DNA of 64,000 bases from Pseudorhodoferax sp032153935 (lineage in GTDB: Bacteria > Pseudomonadota > Gammaproteobacteria > Burkholderiales > Burkholderiaceae_C), in NCBI RefSeq assembly GCF_964253035.1, contig NZ_CAXUQL020000001.1, positions 3,162,001 to 3,226,000 on the forward strand. Reading direction: 5' to 3'. This document shows, one piece after another, positions 9,055 through 16,576 of the stretch (positions within the stretch are counted from its first letter, which is position 1; the number at the start of each line of letters is the position of its first letter). A model generated the notes under the pieces. That model was not told the origin of the DNA. It did not search any database and was given only the letters and a program-made list of their open reading frames with translations. The position numbers and the translations under genes are program-made.

Positions 9055-9930
9055 ATGGACACGATCATTCCGGCGGTCACGCCGCTGCGCCAGCGCATGC
9101 TCGAAGACATGCGCATCCGCAAGCTGGATCCACGCACGCAGGTGGCCTACATCCGGGCCGTGCGCAAGCTGGCCGCTTACCTGCACCGCTCGCCGGACAC
9201 GGCCAGCGTGGAAGACCTGCGCAACTTCCAACTGCACCTGGTGGACTCGGGCACTTCGCCCATGACGCTGAACGCCACGCAGACCGGCCTGCGTTTCTTC
9301 TTCGACGTCACGCTGCAGCGCGTGGACCTGATGGCCCGCATGCATCCGGTCAAGCTGCCGCACAAGGTGCCCGTGGTGCTCAGCGTGCAGGAGACCACGC
9401 GCCTGATCGCCGCGGCCACCAACGTCAAGCACCAGGCCGCGCTGTCGGTTGCCTATGGCGCGGGCCTGCGCGCCAGCGAGGTCGTCCACCTGAAGGTCAC
9501 CGACGTGGATGGCGAGCGCATGACGTTGAGGGTGGAGCAAGGCAAGGGCCGCAAGGACCGCTACGCGATGCTCAGCCCGGTGTTGCTGCAGCGTCTGCGC
9601 ACCTGGTGGCGCGTCGCCAATGCGCAGGGCCGCATGCGGCCCGGTGGCTGGCTGTTCCCGGGCATGGACCCGACCGACCCACTGACGCCGCGCCAGCTCA
9701 ACCGCGCCATTCATGCGGCCGCTGAAGCGGCCGGTATCGACAAGCGCGTCTCCACACACACGCTGCGCCACGGGTTCGCAACGCACCTGCTGGAGCGCAA
9801 GGTGGACATTCGCGTGATCCAGGTGCTGCTGGGCCACAAGCGGCTGGAGACGACGGCGATCTACACCCACGTGGCCACCGATCTGCTGCGCGAGGTGATC
9901 GGCCCGCTGGAGCCGCTGCCGCCGTCCTGA
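9055..9930 (+). CDS. Tyrosine recombinase of IS91-type element
   Basis: This 291-residue phage-integrase-family recombinase has an N-terminal SAM-like core-binding domain (about residues 10-95) and a C-terminal catalytic domain. All catalytic residues are visible: Arg139 (GAGLRASEV), His235 and Arg238 (HTLRHGFATHLLE), His261 (LLGHK) and the nucleophile Tyr270 (TAIYTHV), so it should be active. It ends 9 bases before the transposase gene, so the two form one unit. Its part in transposition of IS91 elements is not established; it could resolve circular intermediates. Confidence 0.93.
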   Translation: MDTIIPAVTPLRQRMLEDMRIRKLDPRTQVAYIRAVRKLAAYLHRSPDTASVEDLRNFQLHLVDSGTSPMTLNATQTGLRFFFDVTLQRVDLMARMHPVKLPHKVPVVLSVQETTRLIAAATNVKHQAALSVAYGAGLRASEVVHLKVTDVDGERMTLRVEQGKGRKDRYAMLSPVLLQRLRTWWRVANAQGRMRPGGWLFPGMDPTDPLTPRQLNRAIHAAAEAAGIDKRVSTHTLRHGFATHLLERKVDIRVIQVLLGHKRLETTAIYTHVATDLLREVIGPLEPLPPS

Positions 9931-9939
9931 GGTGCAGCC

Positions 9940-11118
9940 ATGGGACGGCCAGCCCTGGAGGTGGCCGATGTCTTCCACCAGCATGGCCCGGCCTGGCGTG
10001 CCGCCCAGCGCGGCCACCTGAGCCTGGGCCAGCTCAAGGTCATGTCGGCCATCGCACAGTGCCGCAGCGCGGCGCTGGGTGGCCACGTGCTGCGCTGCGA
10101 AGGCTGCGGTACCGACCAGGTCTCCTACAACTCCTGCCGCAACCGGCACTGCCCCAAGTGCCAGAGCGCGGCGGCACAGCGCTGGCTCGATGCGCGCCAG
10201 GCCGATCTGCTGCCGGTGGAGTATTACCACGTGGTGTTCACGCTGCCGGCGCCCGTGGCGGACATCGCGTACCAGAACAAGGCGGTGCTCTATGGGCTGC
10301 TGTTCGACCTGGCCGCCGAGGTGCTGCTGACCATCGCCGCCGATCCGAAGCACCTGGGCGCCAGGATCGGGGCGACACTGGTGCTGCACACCTGGGGCTC
10401 TGCGCTGACGCACCATCCGCACGTGCACGGCATCGTGCCCGGCGGTGGGCTGGCCCCCGATGGCAAGACCTGGGTGGCGTGCCGGCCTGGCTTCTTCCTG
10501 CCGGTGCGGGTGCTGTCGCGCCTGTTCCGAAGGCGCTTCCTTGAAGAGCTGTGGCGGCTGCACGCGGGCGGCAAGCTGCAGTTCTTCGGCGAGCAGGCCA
10601 CCCTTGCCGGCGCACCGGCCTTCAAGCGCTGGCTGGCACCGCTGCGCCGGGTCGAGTGGGTGGTCTACGCTAAGCGTCCCTTCGCCGGGCCGCAGTCCGT
10701 GCTGGCCTATCTGTCGCGCTACACCCACCGGGTGGCGATCTCCAACAGCCGGCTGCTGGCGATGGACGAGCGCGGCGTGACGTTCCGCTGGAAGGACTAC
10801 CGCGCCAAGGGCCGCACGCGCCACAAGGCCATGACGCTGGATCCGGCGGAGTTCATGCGCCGCTTCTTGCTACACGTACTGCCTGCAGGCCTGCACCGCA
10901 TCCGTCACTACGGGTTGCTGGCCAACGGCTGCCGCACGGCCAGCCTGGCGTTGGCGCGCGAGCTGCTCCAGGCTCCGCCAGCGCCCCTCGCGGCGGACAG
11001 TGACGCTGCTGCGTCGGCCCCGCCAGCTGCCACCTTCATCTGCCGGCACTGCGGGCAGGCAATGAGCATCTTGCTGGTCTTCATGCGCGGCATGGCCATC
11101 CGCGCACCGCCGCCATGA
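9940..11118 (+). CDS. IS91-family HUH transposase
   Basis: This 392-residue rolling-circle transposase has an N-terminal zinc finger (CEGCGTDQVSYNSCRNRHCPKC, residues 53-74), the metal-binding HUH motif HPHVH at 159-163, and the tyrosine motif YLSRY with Tyr257 and Tyr261. A second Cys pair sits near the C-terminus (FICRHCGQ). All parts needed for single-strand nicking and rolling-circle transfer are intact. It is identical in sequence to the copy at 30752-31930. Confidence 0.95.
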   Translation: MGRPALEVADVFHQHGPAWRAAQRGHLSLGQLKVMSAIAQCRSAALGGHVLRCEGCGTDQVSYNSCRNRHCPKCQSAAAQRWLDARQADLLPVEYYHVVFTLPAPVADIAYQNKAVLYGLLFDLAAEVLLTIAADPKHLGARIGATLVLHTWGSALTHHPHVHGIVPGGGLAPDGKTWVACRPGFFLPVRVLSRLFRRRFLEELWRLHAGGKLQFFGEQATLAGAPAFKRWLAPLRRVEWVVYAKRPFAGPQSVLAYLSRYTHRVAISNSRLLAMDERGVTFRWKDYRAKGRTRHKAMTLDPAEFMRRFLLHVLPAGLHRIRHYGLLANGCRTASLALARELLQAPPAPLAADSDAAASAPPAATFICRHCGQAMSILLVFMRGMAIRAPPP

Positions 11119-11414
11119 CCAGCGACGGCACGCACGGATCGCAACACGCGCTGATCGGCCAGTGGCCTGCACCGGCTGGGCAATCGTGCGCGTGGCAGCT
11201 GCGTCACCATCGTGGACCACAGTTGGCCGGCTGCTGCTGGTCCATCCGATCAGGCGGCGCCGTCATGGGCGGCGCCATCCGGCATGCGCGGACCCACAGC
11301 CTGGCCGCCAGGACCAGCATCGCGTTGCTCAAATCCCCATAGCCTGCCGCGGCAAACTGCCGCAGCGACGCAATCCGCGGTTTCCTCCCTCGAGGCTTGT
11401 GCGACACCTGCCCT

Positions 11415-11439
11415 CAGGTCGTGGCTCATCCACGACCTG
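11415..11439. other. Hairpin near right end of IS91 copy A (oriIS candidate)
   Basis: Perfect 10-bp arms (CAGGTCGTGG and CCACGACCTG) enclose the loop CTCAT, 35 bases from the right end and downstream of the transposase gene. In IS91 elements the replication origin lies at this end, so this is the likely HUH nicking-site recognition hairpin. Confidence 0.55.
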
Positions 11440-11474
11440 CGGCTTGCCGGGCAGGTATCTCACAACCCTAAACA

Positions 11475-11743
11475 TCTGCCGTCATCCGCCTAATCGACCT
11501 GACCGTCAGCAATTCAGGCGCTAGCGGTCATTCATGCAGCCAAGCCCACCGATGACGTCATGCTCAGACCTTGGCGAGGAAGGCCGCTGCATCACCTGCT
11601 TCGCACTTCCGGTCTGCGAAGGCCCCGACCAGGTTGCATTCCACGCAGCAGCAAGCAATGTAGTACCAGCCCACGTCATGCGTGCTTTCGTACATGGAGA
11701 CGCCGAACAAGCGTCCGTGAGCTATTGACGGACGTCTCTACGG
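11475..11743. other. Gene-free stretch with degenerate repeat sequence
   Basis: No credible gene. The bases next to the IS91 end (TCTGCCGTCATCCGCC, then TAGCGGTCATTCA further on) resemble the sequence flanking the same end of the other copy (ACTGCAGTCGTCCGCC, TAGCGGTCGTTTA). The two sites look like members of a degenerate intergenic repeat family. Confidence 0.45.
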
Positions 11744-11947
11744 TCATTCGAATTTCCCAGCAATCCCCCAGGCCATAAGCAGGATGTAAAGGCAAGCGAA
11801 AGCGAGGCAGAAGCATCTGACCATACGACCATTCAATGGCCTGTCCTCTTCACCAGCGGATTTTCCGCTGCCTTGTCGAGGCCGAACGGAGCCCGTGGAT
11901 GGGATGCCTAGTTGCTGTGTCGATGCGGCTTCGAACGTTTGTTGCAC
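11744..11947 (-). CDS. Possible small membrane protein (67 aa)
   Basis: This is a short reading frame starting at GTG with GAGGAG eight bases upstream, 66 bases after the TonB receptor gene and on the same strand. The N-terminal two-thirds is polar and the C-terminus is one hydrophobic helix (CFCLAFACLYILLMAWGIA). It resembles no family I recognise. The good ribosome site and the membrane helix make it plausible, but its location next to degenerate repeat sequence argues for caution. Confidence 0.35.
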   Translation of the reverse strand: MQQTFEAASTQQLGIPSTGSVRPRQGSGKSAGEEDRPLNGRMVRCFCLAFACLYILLMAWGIAGKFE

Positions 11948-12013
11948 GGGCTTGTCTCCTCTCGGGTGTCATGCGTTTGCGAGATGCAAACCATCGAAGA
12001 ATCAGTGCGAATC

Positions 12014-14092
12014 TCAGTAGCTCAGACAAACAGATAGCCCCACGAGCCAGTTGCGCCCTGGCGCGGGCTCGAAGAAACGGCTGTTGCCTTCGTTGACGAT
12101 GACCGAGCCCGCGTAGCGCTTGTCCAGCAGGTTGTCCGCGCGCACGAAGCCTTCCAGCTGCCAGCCGCCCAGCCGCGCGGCATAGCCCGTGTACAGGCCC
12201 AGCACGCCGTAGCCGGCCGCCGCATCGCTGTTGGCGTCGTTCACCATCACACGGCTCAGTGCGCGCCAATCGGCACCGGCGCGCCAGCCCTGCGGCGGCA
12301 CCCAGCCGGCGCTGGCGTACAGGCTGCTCTTGGCCAGGCCCGGCATGCGCGCGCCAGCGTTGGCACCGTCGCGGTAGCGCGCATCGAGGAAGGTGGCCGC
12401 CACCTGCGTGCGCAGGTGCTGCAGATAGCGCTGCTCCCAGGCCAGCTCCAGGCCGTTGCGCCGCGTCTTGCCGGCGTTCTGCGCGGTGGAGCGGCCGTTG
12501 ACGGTGCTGGTCACGATCTCGTCTTCGGTGCCGGTGCGGAACACCGCGGCCGTCCATTCGCCGAGCGCCGCGCTGCGGTGCTTCAGGCCCGCCTCCACGC
12601 TCCTGCTGCGCGCCGGCTGCAGGCCGAAGTTCAGGCCGGGCTGCTGGTCAGGCCGGTAGGACAGCTCGTTGAGCGTGGGCGTCTCGAAGCCCTTGCCGGC
12701 CGAGGCGTACACCCGCAGGCTTTCCGTGACGGCGAAGCTGGCGCCGAACACGGGCAGCGTGGCGCCATAGCGTGCCTGCCCGCTGTCGTCCGGGTTGACA
12801 CCGACGATGTAGCGGTCCTGCGAATCGAAGCGCACGCGGCTGTGGCGCAGGCCTGCGTTCAGCGTCCAGCGCTGGGTCAGGCGCCAGTCGGCCTGCAGGT
12901 ACTGGTCGAAGTTGCTCACGCGGTTGCGCTCGTCGCGGCGCAGCGCGCCCTGCACGCCCAGGGTGCTGCCGACGAAGTTGGTGTAGCCGCGCCGGTCCTC
13001 GCGCAGGCCGTCGTAGGCCAGGCCCGCCACCACGGTCAGCGGCGCGTCGGCCAGCAGCGTGCGCCAGGTCCAGCGCAGGTCGGCGCCGGCGTAGTCGCGG
13101 TCCAGGTCGATCACGCCGCCAGGGTGGCGCGGGTTGTTCTGCACCGCGACCGGGATCGACTGGTACTGCGTGGTGCCGCGCTGCCCGCCGTACAGCGTGG
13201 CCTGCAGCGCATGGGCTTCGCTCAGGTGGTGCTCGTAGACCAGGCCGGCCTGGGTCTGGTCCATGTTCTTGCGCGTGTTGAAGTTCAGGGCCGCCGGATC
13301 GACGCCGCGCGGGTTGGCCTGCCACTGCGCGCGCGACAGACCCAGCGGATCGTCGGCCTTGGGCAACACCACCCGGTTCGCCACCAGCGTGAGCTTGCCG
13401 TCCTCGTGCGGGCGCAGCGTGAGCTTGGCATTGGCCAGGGGGCGGCGTGCCTCGCTGTGCTCGCGGTAGCCATCCGTGGCGAAGCGGCTGGCCGACAGCA
13501 CATAGCCCACGCCACTGTCGTTCAGCCCGGTATTGCCGCTCACCTTGGCGCCGAAGCGCAGCAGCCCGTCGCTGCCCGCCGCCGTGTCCAGCCGCAGCTT
13601 CGGCGCACCGCGCCCCTCCTCGGTGAACACCTGCAGCACCCCGCCCGAGGAGTTGCCGTACAGCGCCGAGAACGGCCCGCGCAGCACCTCGATGCGCTCG
13701 GCCGAGGCCAGGTCCACGTGCGAGAGCTGGCCCTGGCCGTCGGGCTGGGTGGCGGGGATGCCGTCCACGTACAGGCGCAGGCCGCGGATGCCGAAGGTGG
13801 CGCGCGTGCCGAAGCCGCGCATGGAGATCTGCACGTCCTGGGCGTAGTTCTGGCGCTCGCGCGCCTGCAGGCCGGGCACGCTGCCCAGGGCTTCGGAGAT
13901 GTTGACCTGGGCGCGGCCCTGGCGCAGCTCGTCGCCGTTCACGCTGCTGATCGAGGCCGGAACCTCCTGCGGGTCGGCCTCGGTGCGCGTGGCTGTGACG
14001 ACGACGGACTGCAGGGGCGCGCCGGGCTGCGCACTGGCAGCGAGCGGCATGGCCCACGCCAGCGCGCAGGCTGGCAGGAAGCGCAATGGCAT
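12014..14092 (-). CDS. pqqU: TonB-dependent receptor, YncD/PqqU-like
   Basis: This is an outer-membrane TonB-dependent receptor of 692 residues from the chosen start, which gives a clean signal peptide (MPLRFLPACALAWAMPLAASA). The plug domain has the TonB-box-like VVVTATRT, then RQNYAQD, RGFGTRATFGIRGLRLYVDGIPAT, PDGQGQ and LRGPFSALYGN. The barrel has RGFETPTLNELSYR-like and GSVIVNEGNSRFFEP signatures. These match E. coli YncD, now named PqqU, the importer of pyrroloquinoline quinone. It is the last gene of the operon that encodes a quinoprotein, which fits a cofactor-uptake role. An in-frame ATG 17 codons upstream lies in a hairpin and is not used here. A close paralogue is at 47375. Confidence 0.88.
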   Translation of the reverse strand: MPLRFLPACALAWAMPLAASAQPGAPLQSVVVTATRTEADPQEVPASISSVNGDELRQGRAQVNISEALGSVPGLQARERQNYAQDVQISMRGFGTRATFGIRGLRLYVDGIPATQPDGQGQLSHVDLASAERIEVLRGPFSALYGNSSGGVLQVFTEEGRGAPKLRLDTAAGSDGLLRFGAKVSGNTGLNDSGVGYVLSASRFATDGYREHSEARRPLANAKLTLRPHEDGKLTLVANRVVLPKADDPLGLSRAQWQANPRGVDPAALNFNTRKNMDQTQAGLVYEHHLSEAHALQATLYGGQRGTTQYQSIPVAVQNNPRHPGGVIDLDRDYAGADLRWTWRTLLADAPLTVVAGLAYDGLREDRRGYTNFVGSTLGVQGALRRDERNRVSNFDQYLQADWRLTQRWTLNAGLRHSRVRFDSQDRYIVGVNPDDSGQARYGATLPVFGASFAVTESLRVYASAGKGFETPTLNELSYRPDQQPGLNFGLQPARSRSVEAGLKHRSAALGEWTAAVFRTGTEDEIVTSTVNGRSTAQNAGKTRRNGLELAWEQRYLQHLRTQVAATFLDARYRDGANAGARMPGLAKSSLYASAGWVPPQGWRAGADWRALSRVMVNDANSDAAAGYGVLGLYTGYAARLGGWQLEGFVRADNLLDKRYAGSVIVNEGNSRFFEPAPGRNWLVGLSVCLSY

Positions 14093-14121
14093 GTTGGTGG
14101 TGAGCAGTGGGGAAGGGAAAC

Positions 14122-14145
14122 GGATGCGCCCGGTCGGGCGCATCC
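14122..14145. terminator. Hairpin between TIM-barrel gene and pqqU
   Basis: A near-perfect palindrome with 11-base arms (14122-14132 and 14135-14145) lies just after the stop of the upstream TIM-barrel gene on the minus strand and is followed by CGTTTCCC. It could attenuate transcription into pqqU or protect the upstream message. Confidence 0.5.
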
Positions 14146-14158
14146 ACGCACGCGGTGC

Positions 14159-15370
14159 TCAGCTCAGGCGGATGGCGGGCCAGCCGGCATCCAGCGCCGC
14201 CTGGCGGTACACCGCCAGATCCTTCCTCAGCTCCTCGGTCAGGAAAGCCGGCGTGAGGTTGCCACTGGCGAGCTGTGCATGGTCGGACCAGAAGGTGGTG
14301 TTCAGGCTCACGCTCTGGTTGTTCAATCCAGTCACGCTGTACTCGTACTGCGCCTCGGCCGGGCCGGTGTAGCCGCCCTGCAGCAGCAGCTGGAAGAACT
14401 CCCGCCACTGCACCATGCCCTGGCCGGCCGCCGTCCACGCCGAACTGACGGCGCCGGTGCCGGCATTGCGCTGCACCAGGCTGTCCTTCAGGCCCACGCT
14501 CTTGATGTCCGGCATCGCATAGCGCACATTGGTGCGCCAGGCCGACAGCGGGCTCTCCACCACCATGTGGCCGATGTCGAAGTTCAGCGCCAGTTCGCTG
14601 GCATCGAAGCGCTCGAGCATGTAGACCAGATCCCAGACCGAGCGCGCGTTGTTGCCGCCCGAGAAGGTGTGGTAGACCGCCGTCATGCCCAGGCGCCTGT
14701 TCAGAGCTGCCAGCGCCACCACGCGCTCGGCGAAAGCGTCCAGCTGTTGCTTGAGCTGTCTGCCGAAAGGCTGGGCTTGGCCGTCCCTGGCCGCCACGTC
14801 GTAGCTGAATCCGCCCCACCGGTACAGCGCGATGCCGTTGTCGTTGGCCACACGTAGGATGTCCTCGGCCATGACCGGCACGCCATTGCGGGTGTTGGCC
14901 GCTGTCGTCGTGTCCACGATGTTGCAGGTCATGTGGCGGCAGCGGGCGCCGGTGGAGCGGATGCCTTTCAACATCAGCGGCAGGTTCACGGCCGGGTCCA
15001 CGCGGGTGGGATCGACATGGCCGGTACTGCGCACCGTCAGGTCCACCCAGCGGTAGCCGATCTCCTGCGCCTTCTCGCCGAGCTTGACGCCGACCTCGAA
15101 GGGCTTGGTATCGGCTTCGGCCTGCGTGCTGACCCACTGCAGGTGACGCGAGAACATCGTGAAGGCGAGGCCATCGGGCGCCACGTCCGGGCGCGGTCCG
15201 ACCGTGTCGCCTGGATCGGTACCGGGGTCGGTACCCGGGTCGGTTCCCGGGTCGGGGCTCGGGCCAGGCCTTGCCGGTTCATCGCCACCACCGCAGCCTT
15301 GCATCAGCAGCAGTGCCGCCAGCGTGCCGCCCAGCCGGCTCCCATCTGCCAGGAAATTTCTTCTGTCCAT
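14159..15370 (-). CDS. Tat-exported lipoprotein, sugar-isomerase-like TIM barrel
   Basis: This 403-residue protein is of the xylose-isomerase-like TIM-barrel (sugar phosphate isomerase/epimerase) type. The N-terminus MDRRNFLADG carries twin arginines at 3-4, and the leader ends in a lipobox with Cys26 (LMQGC), so it looks like a Tat-dependent lipoprotein. A Pro-Asp-Gly-Thr tandem repeat linker follows (about residues 38-54). Barrel landmarks include WVDLTVRS, YHTFSGGNN, NFDIGHM and AEAQYEY. The start is fixed by AAGGAG six bases upstream. It is a tandem paralogue of the next gene upstream (15394-16521). The substrate is unknown; the context suggests a product of the neighbouring quinoprotein. 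Confidence 0.87.
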   Translation of the reverse strand: MDRRNFLADGSRLGGTLAALLLMQGCGGGDEPARPGPSPDPGTDPGTDPGTDPGDTVGPRPDVAPDGLAFTMFSRHLQWVSTQAEADTKPFEVGVKLGEKAQEIGYRWVDLTVRSTGHVDPTRVDPAVNLPLMLKGIRSTGARCRHMTCNIVDTTTAANTRNGVPVMAEDILRVANDNGIALYRWGGFSYDVAARDGQAQPFGRQLKQQLDAFAERVVALAALNRRLGMTAVYHTFSGGNNARSVWDLVYMLERFDASELALNFDIGHMVVESPLSAWRTNVRYAMPDIKSVGLKDSLVQRNAGTGAVSSAWTAAGQGMVQWREFFQLLLQGGYTGPAEAQYEYSVTGLNNQSVSLNTTFWSDHAQLASGNLTPAFLTEELRKDLAVYRQAALDAGWPAIRLS

Positions 15371-15393
15371 CTCGGTCTCCTTGCGCGGTGGCA

Positions 15394-16521
15394 TCAGCTC
15401 AGCCGCGCGGCGGGCCAGCCGGCGTCCAATGCGGCCTGGCGGTACACCGCCAGGTCCTTCTTCAGTTCTTCGGTCATGAAGGCCGGTGTGATGTTGCCGC
15501 TGGCAAACTGTGCGTGGTCGGACCAGAACGTGGTATTCAGGCTCACGCTCTGGTTGTTCAGGCCGGTCACGTTGTATTCGTACTGGGCCTCGGCCGGGCC
15601 GGTGTAGCCGCCCTCGAGCAGCAACTGGAAGAACTCCTTCCACTGCACCATGCCCTGGCCTGCGGCCGCCCAGGAGGAAGCGACCGCGCCGGTGCTTGCA
15701 TTGCGCTGCACCAGACCGTCCTTCAGGCCAACGCTCTTGATGTACGGCAGCGCATGGCGCACGTTTGAGCGCCAGGCGGACAGGGCGCTCTCGGTCACCA
15801 TGTGGCCGATGTCGAAGTTCAGCGCCAGATCGGCCGGATCGAAGCGCTCGAGCATGTGCATCAGGTCCCACACGGAGCGGCCGTTGTTGCCGCCCGAGAA
15901 CGTGTGGTAGAGGGCTGTCGCGCCGTAGCTGCGGTTCAGCGTCGCCAGCGCGGCCACGCGTTCGGCGAAGGCATCGAGCTGCCGCAGCAACTGCTTGCCG
16001 AAGGTGTCCTCGGACGTGGTGTACGAGAACCCGCCCCAGCGGTACAGCGCGATGCCGTTGTCGTTGGCGACGCGGAGGATGTCCTCGGCCATGACCGGCA
16101 CACCGCCGCGCGTGTTGGCGGCCGTCGTCGTGTCCACGATGTTGCAGGTCATGTGCCGGCACTTGGCGCCGGTGGAACGAATGCCGTTCAGCATCAGCGG
16201 AAGGTTGACCGCCACATCGACGCGCGAAGGGTCGACGTGCCCGGTGCTGCGCACCGTCAGATCGATCCACTGGTAGCCGATCTCCTGCGCCTTCTCGCCG
16301 ATCCTCACGCCCACGTCGTAAGGCAGGGACTCGGCCTCGCCCTGCGTGCTGACCCACTGCAGGTGGCGCGAGAACATCGTGAAGGCGATGCCATCGGGCG
16401 CGGCGTCGGGCCGCGGCCCCACGGCGGCCGCGGCCTGGTTGGCGGCCTGCGCGAGCAGCAGCCCGGCCAGCGCACCGCCCAGCCGGCGCCCGTCCGTCAG
16501 GAAGCTTCTTCTGTTGTCCAT
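15394..16521 (-). CDS. Tat-exported sugar-isomerase-like TIM barrel
   Basis: This 375-residue paralogue of the downstream gene shares most of its length with it, including FTMFSRHLQWVSTQ, WIDLTVRSTGHVDPSR and LNTTFWSDHAQ. The N-terminus MDNRRSFLTDG has the Tat pattern (Arg4, Arg5, Phe7, Leu8) and a hydrophobic stretch ending in Ala-rich residues, but no lipobox Cys. It is therefore probably a soluble periplasmic protein, while its twin is lipid-anchored. AAGGAG precedes the ATG at normal spacing. Metal-ligand-like residues in YHTFSGGNN, FDIGHM and EAQYEY are kept in both copies. Confidence 0.87.
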   Translation of the reverse strand: MDNRRSFLTDGRRLGGALAGLLLAQAANQAAAAVGPRPDAAPDGIAFTMFSRHLQWVSTQGEAESLPYDVGVRIGEKAQEIGYQWIDLTVRSTGHVDPSRVDVAVNLPLMLNGIRSTGAKCRHMTCNIVDTTTAANTRGGVPVMAEDILRVANDNGIALYRWGGFSYTTSEDTFGKQLLRQLDAFAERVAALATLNRSYGATALYHTFSGGNNGRSVWDLMHMLERFDPADLALNFDIGHMVTESALSAWRSNVRHALPYIKSVGLKDGLVQRNASTGAVASSWAAAGQGMVQWKEFFQLLLEGGYTGPAEAQYEYNVTGLNNQSVSLNTTFWSDHAQFASGNITPAFMTEELKKDLAVYRQAALDAGWPAARLS

Positions 16522-16576
16522 GTCTGTCTCCTTGGCCGCCGCCGCGCGTCTTGTGGCACGGTGGCGGCACGGTTGC

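Larger units (their letters stand above)
8938..11474 (+). mobile_element. IS91-family element, copy A
   Basis: The element is 2537 bp long and carries a tyrosine recombinase gene and an IS91-type HUH transposase gene in tandem. The limits come from aligning it with the inverted copy at 30396-32932: homology starts at 8938 and ends at 11474, and the sequences diverge on both outer sides. There are no terminal inverted repeats and no obvious target duplication, as expected for rolling-circle IS91 elements. A hairpin lies near each end (8950-8973 and 11415-11439). Some IS91 relatives are known to carry an additional integrase-like gene, which fits this layout. Confidence 0.9.

Noticed and set aside
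14093..14143. Longer start of the first TonB receptor at 14143
   Set aside because: That ATG lies in the arm of a hairpin and would place 17 extra polar residues before a normal signal peptide.
15222..15258. Short GC-rich tandem repeat that might suggest a CRISPR or VNTR
   Set aside because: It is a coding repeat (Asp-Pro-Gly-Thr) in the linker of a lipoprotein; units are only 12 bases and have no spacers.
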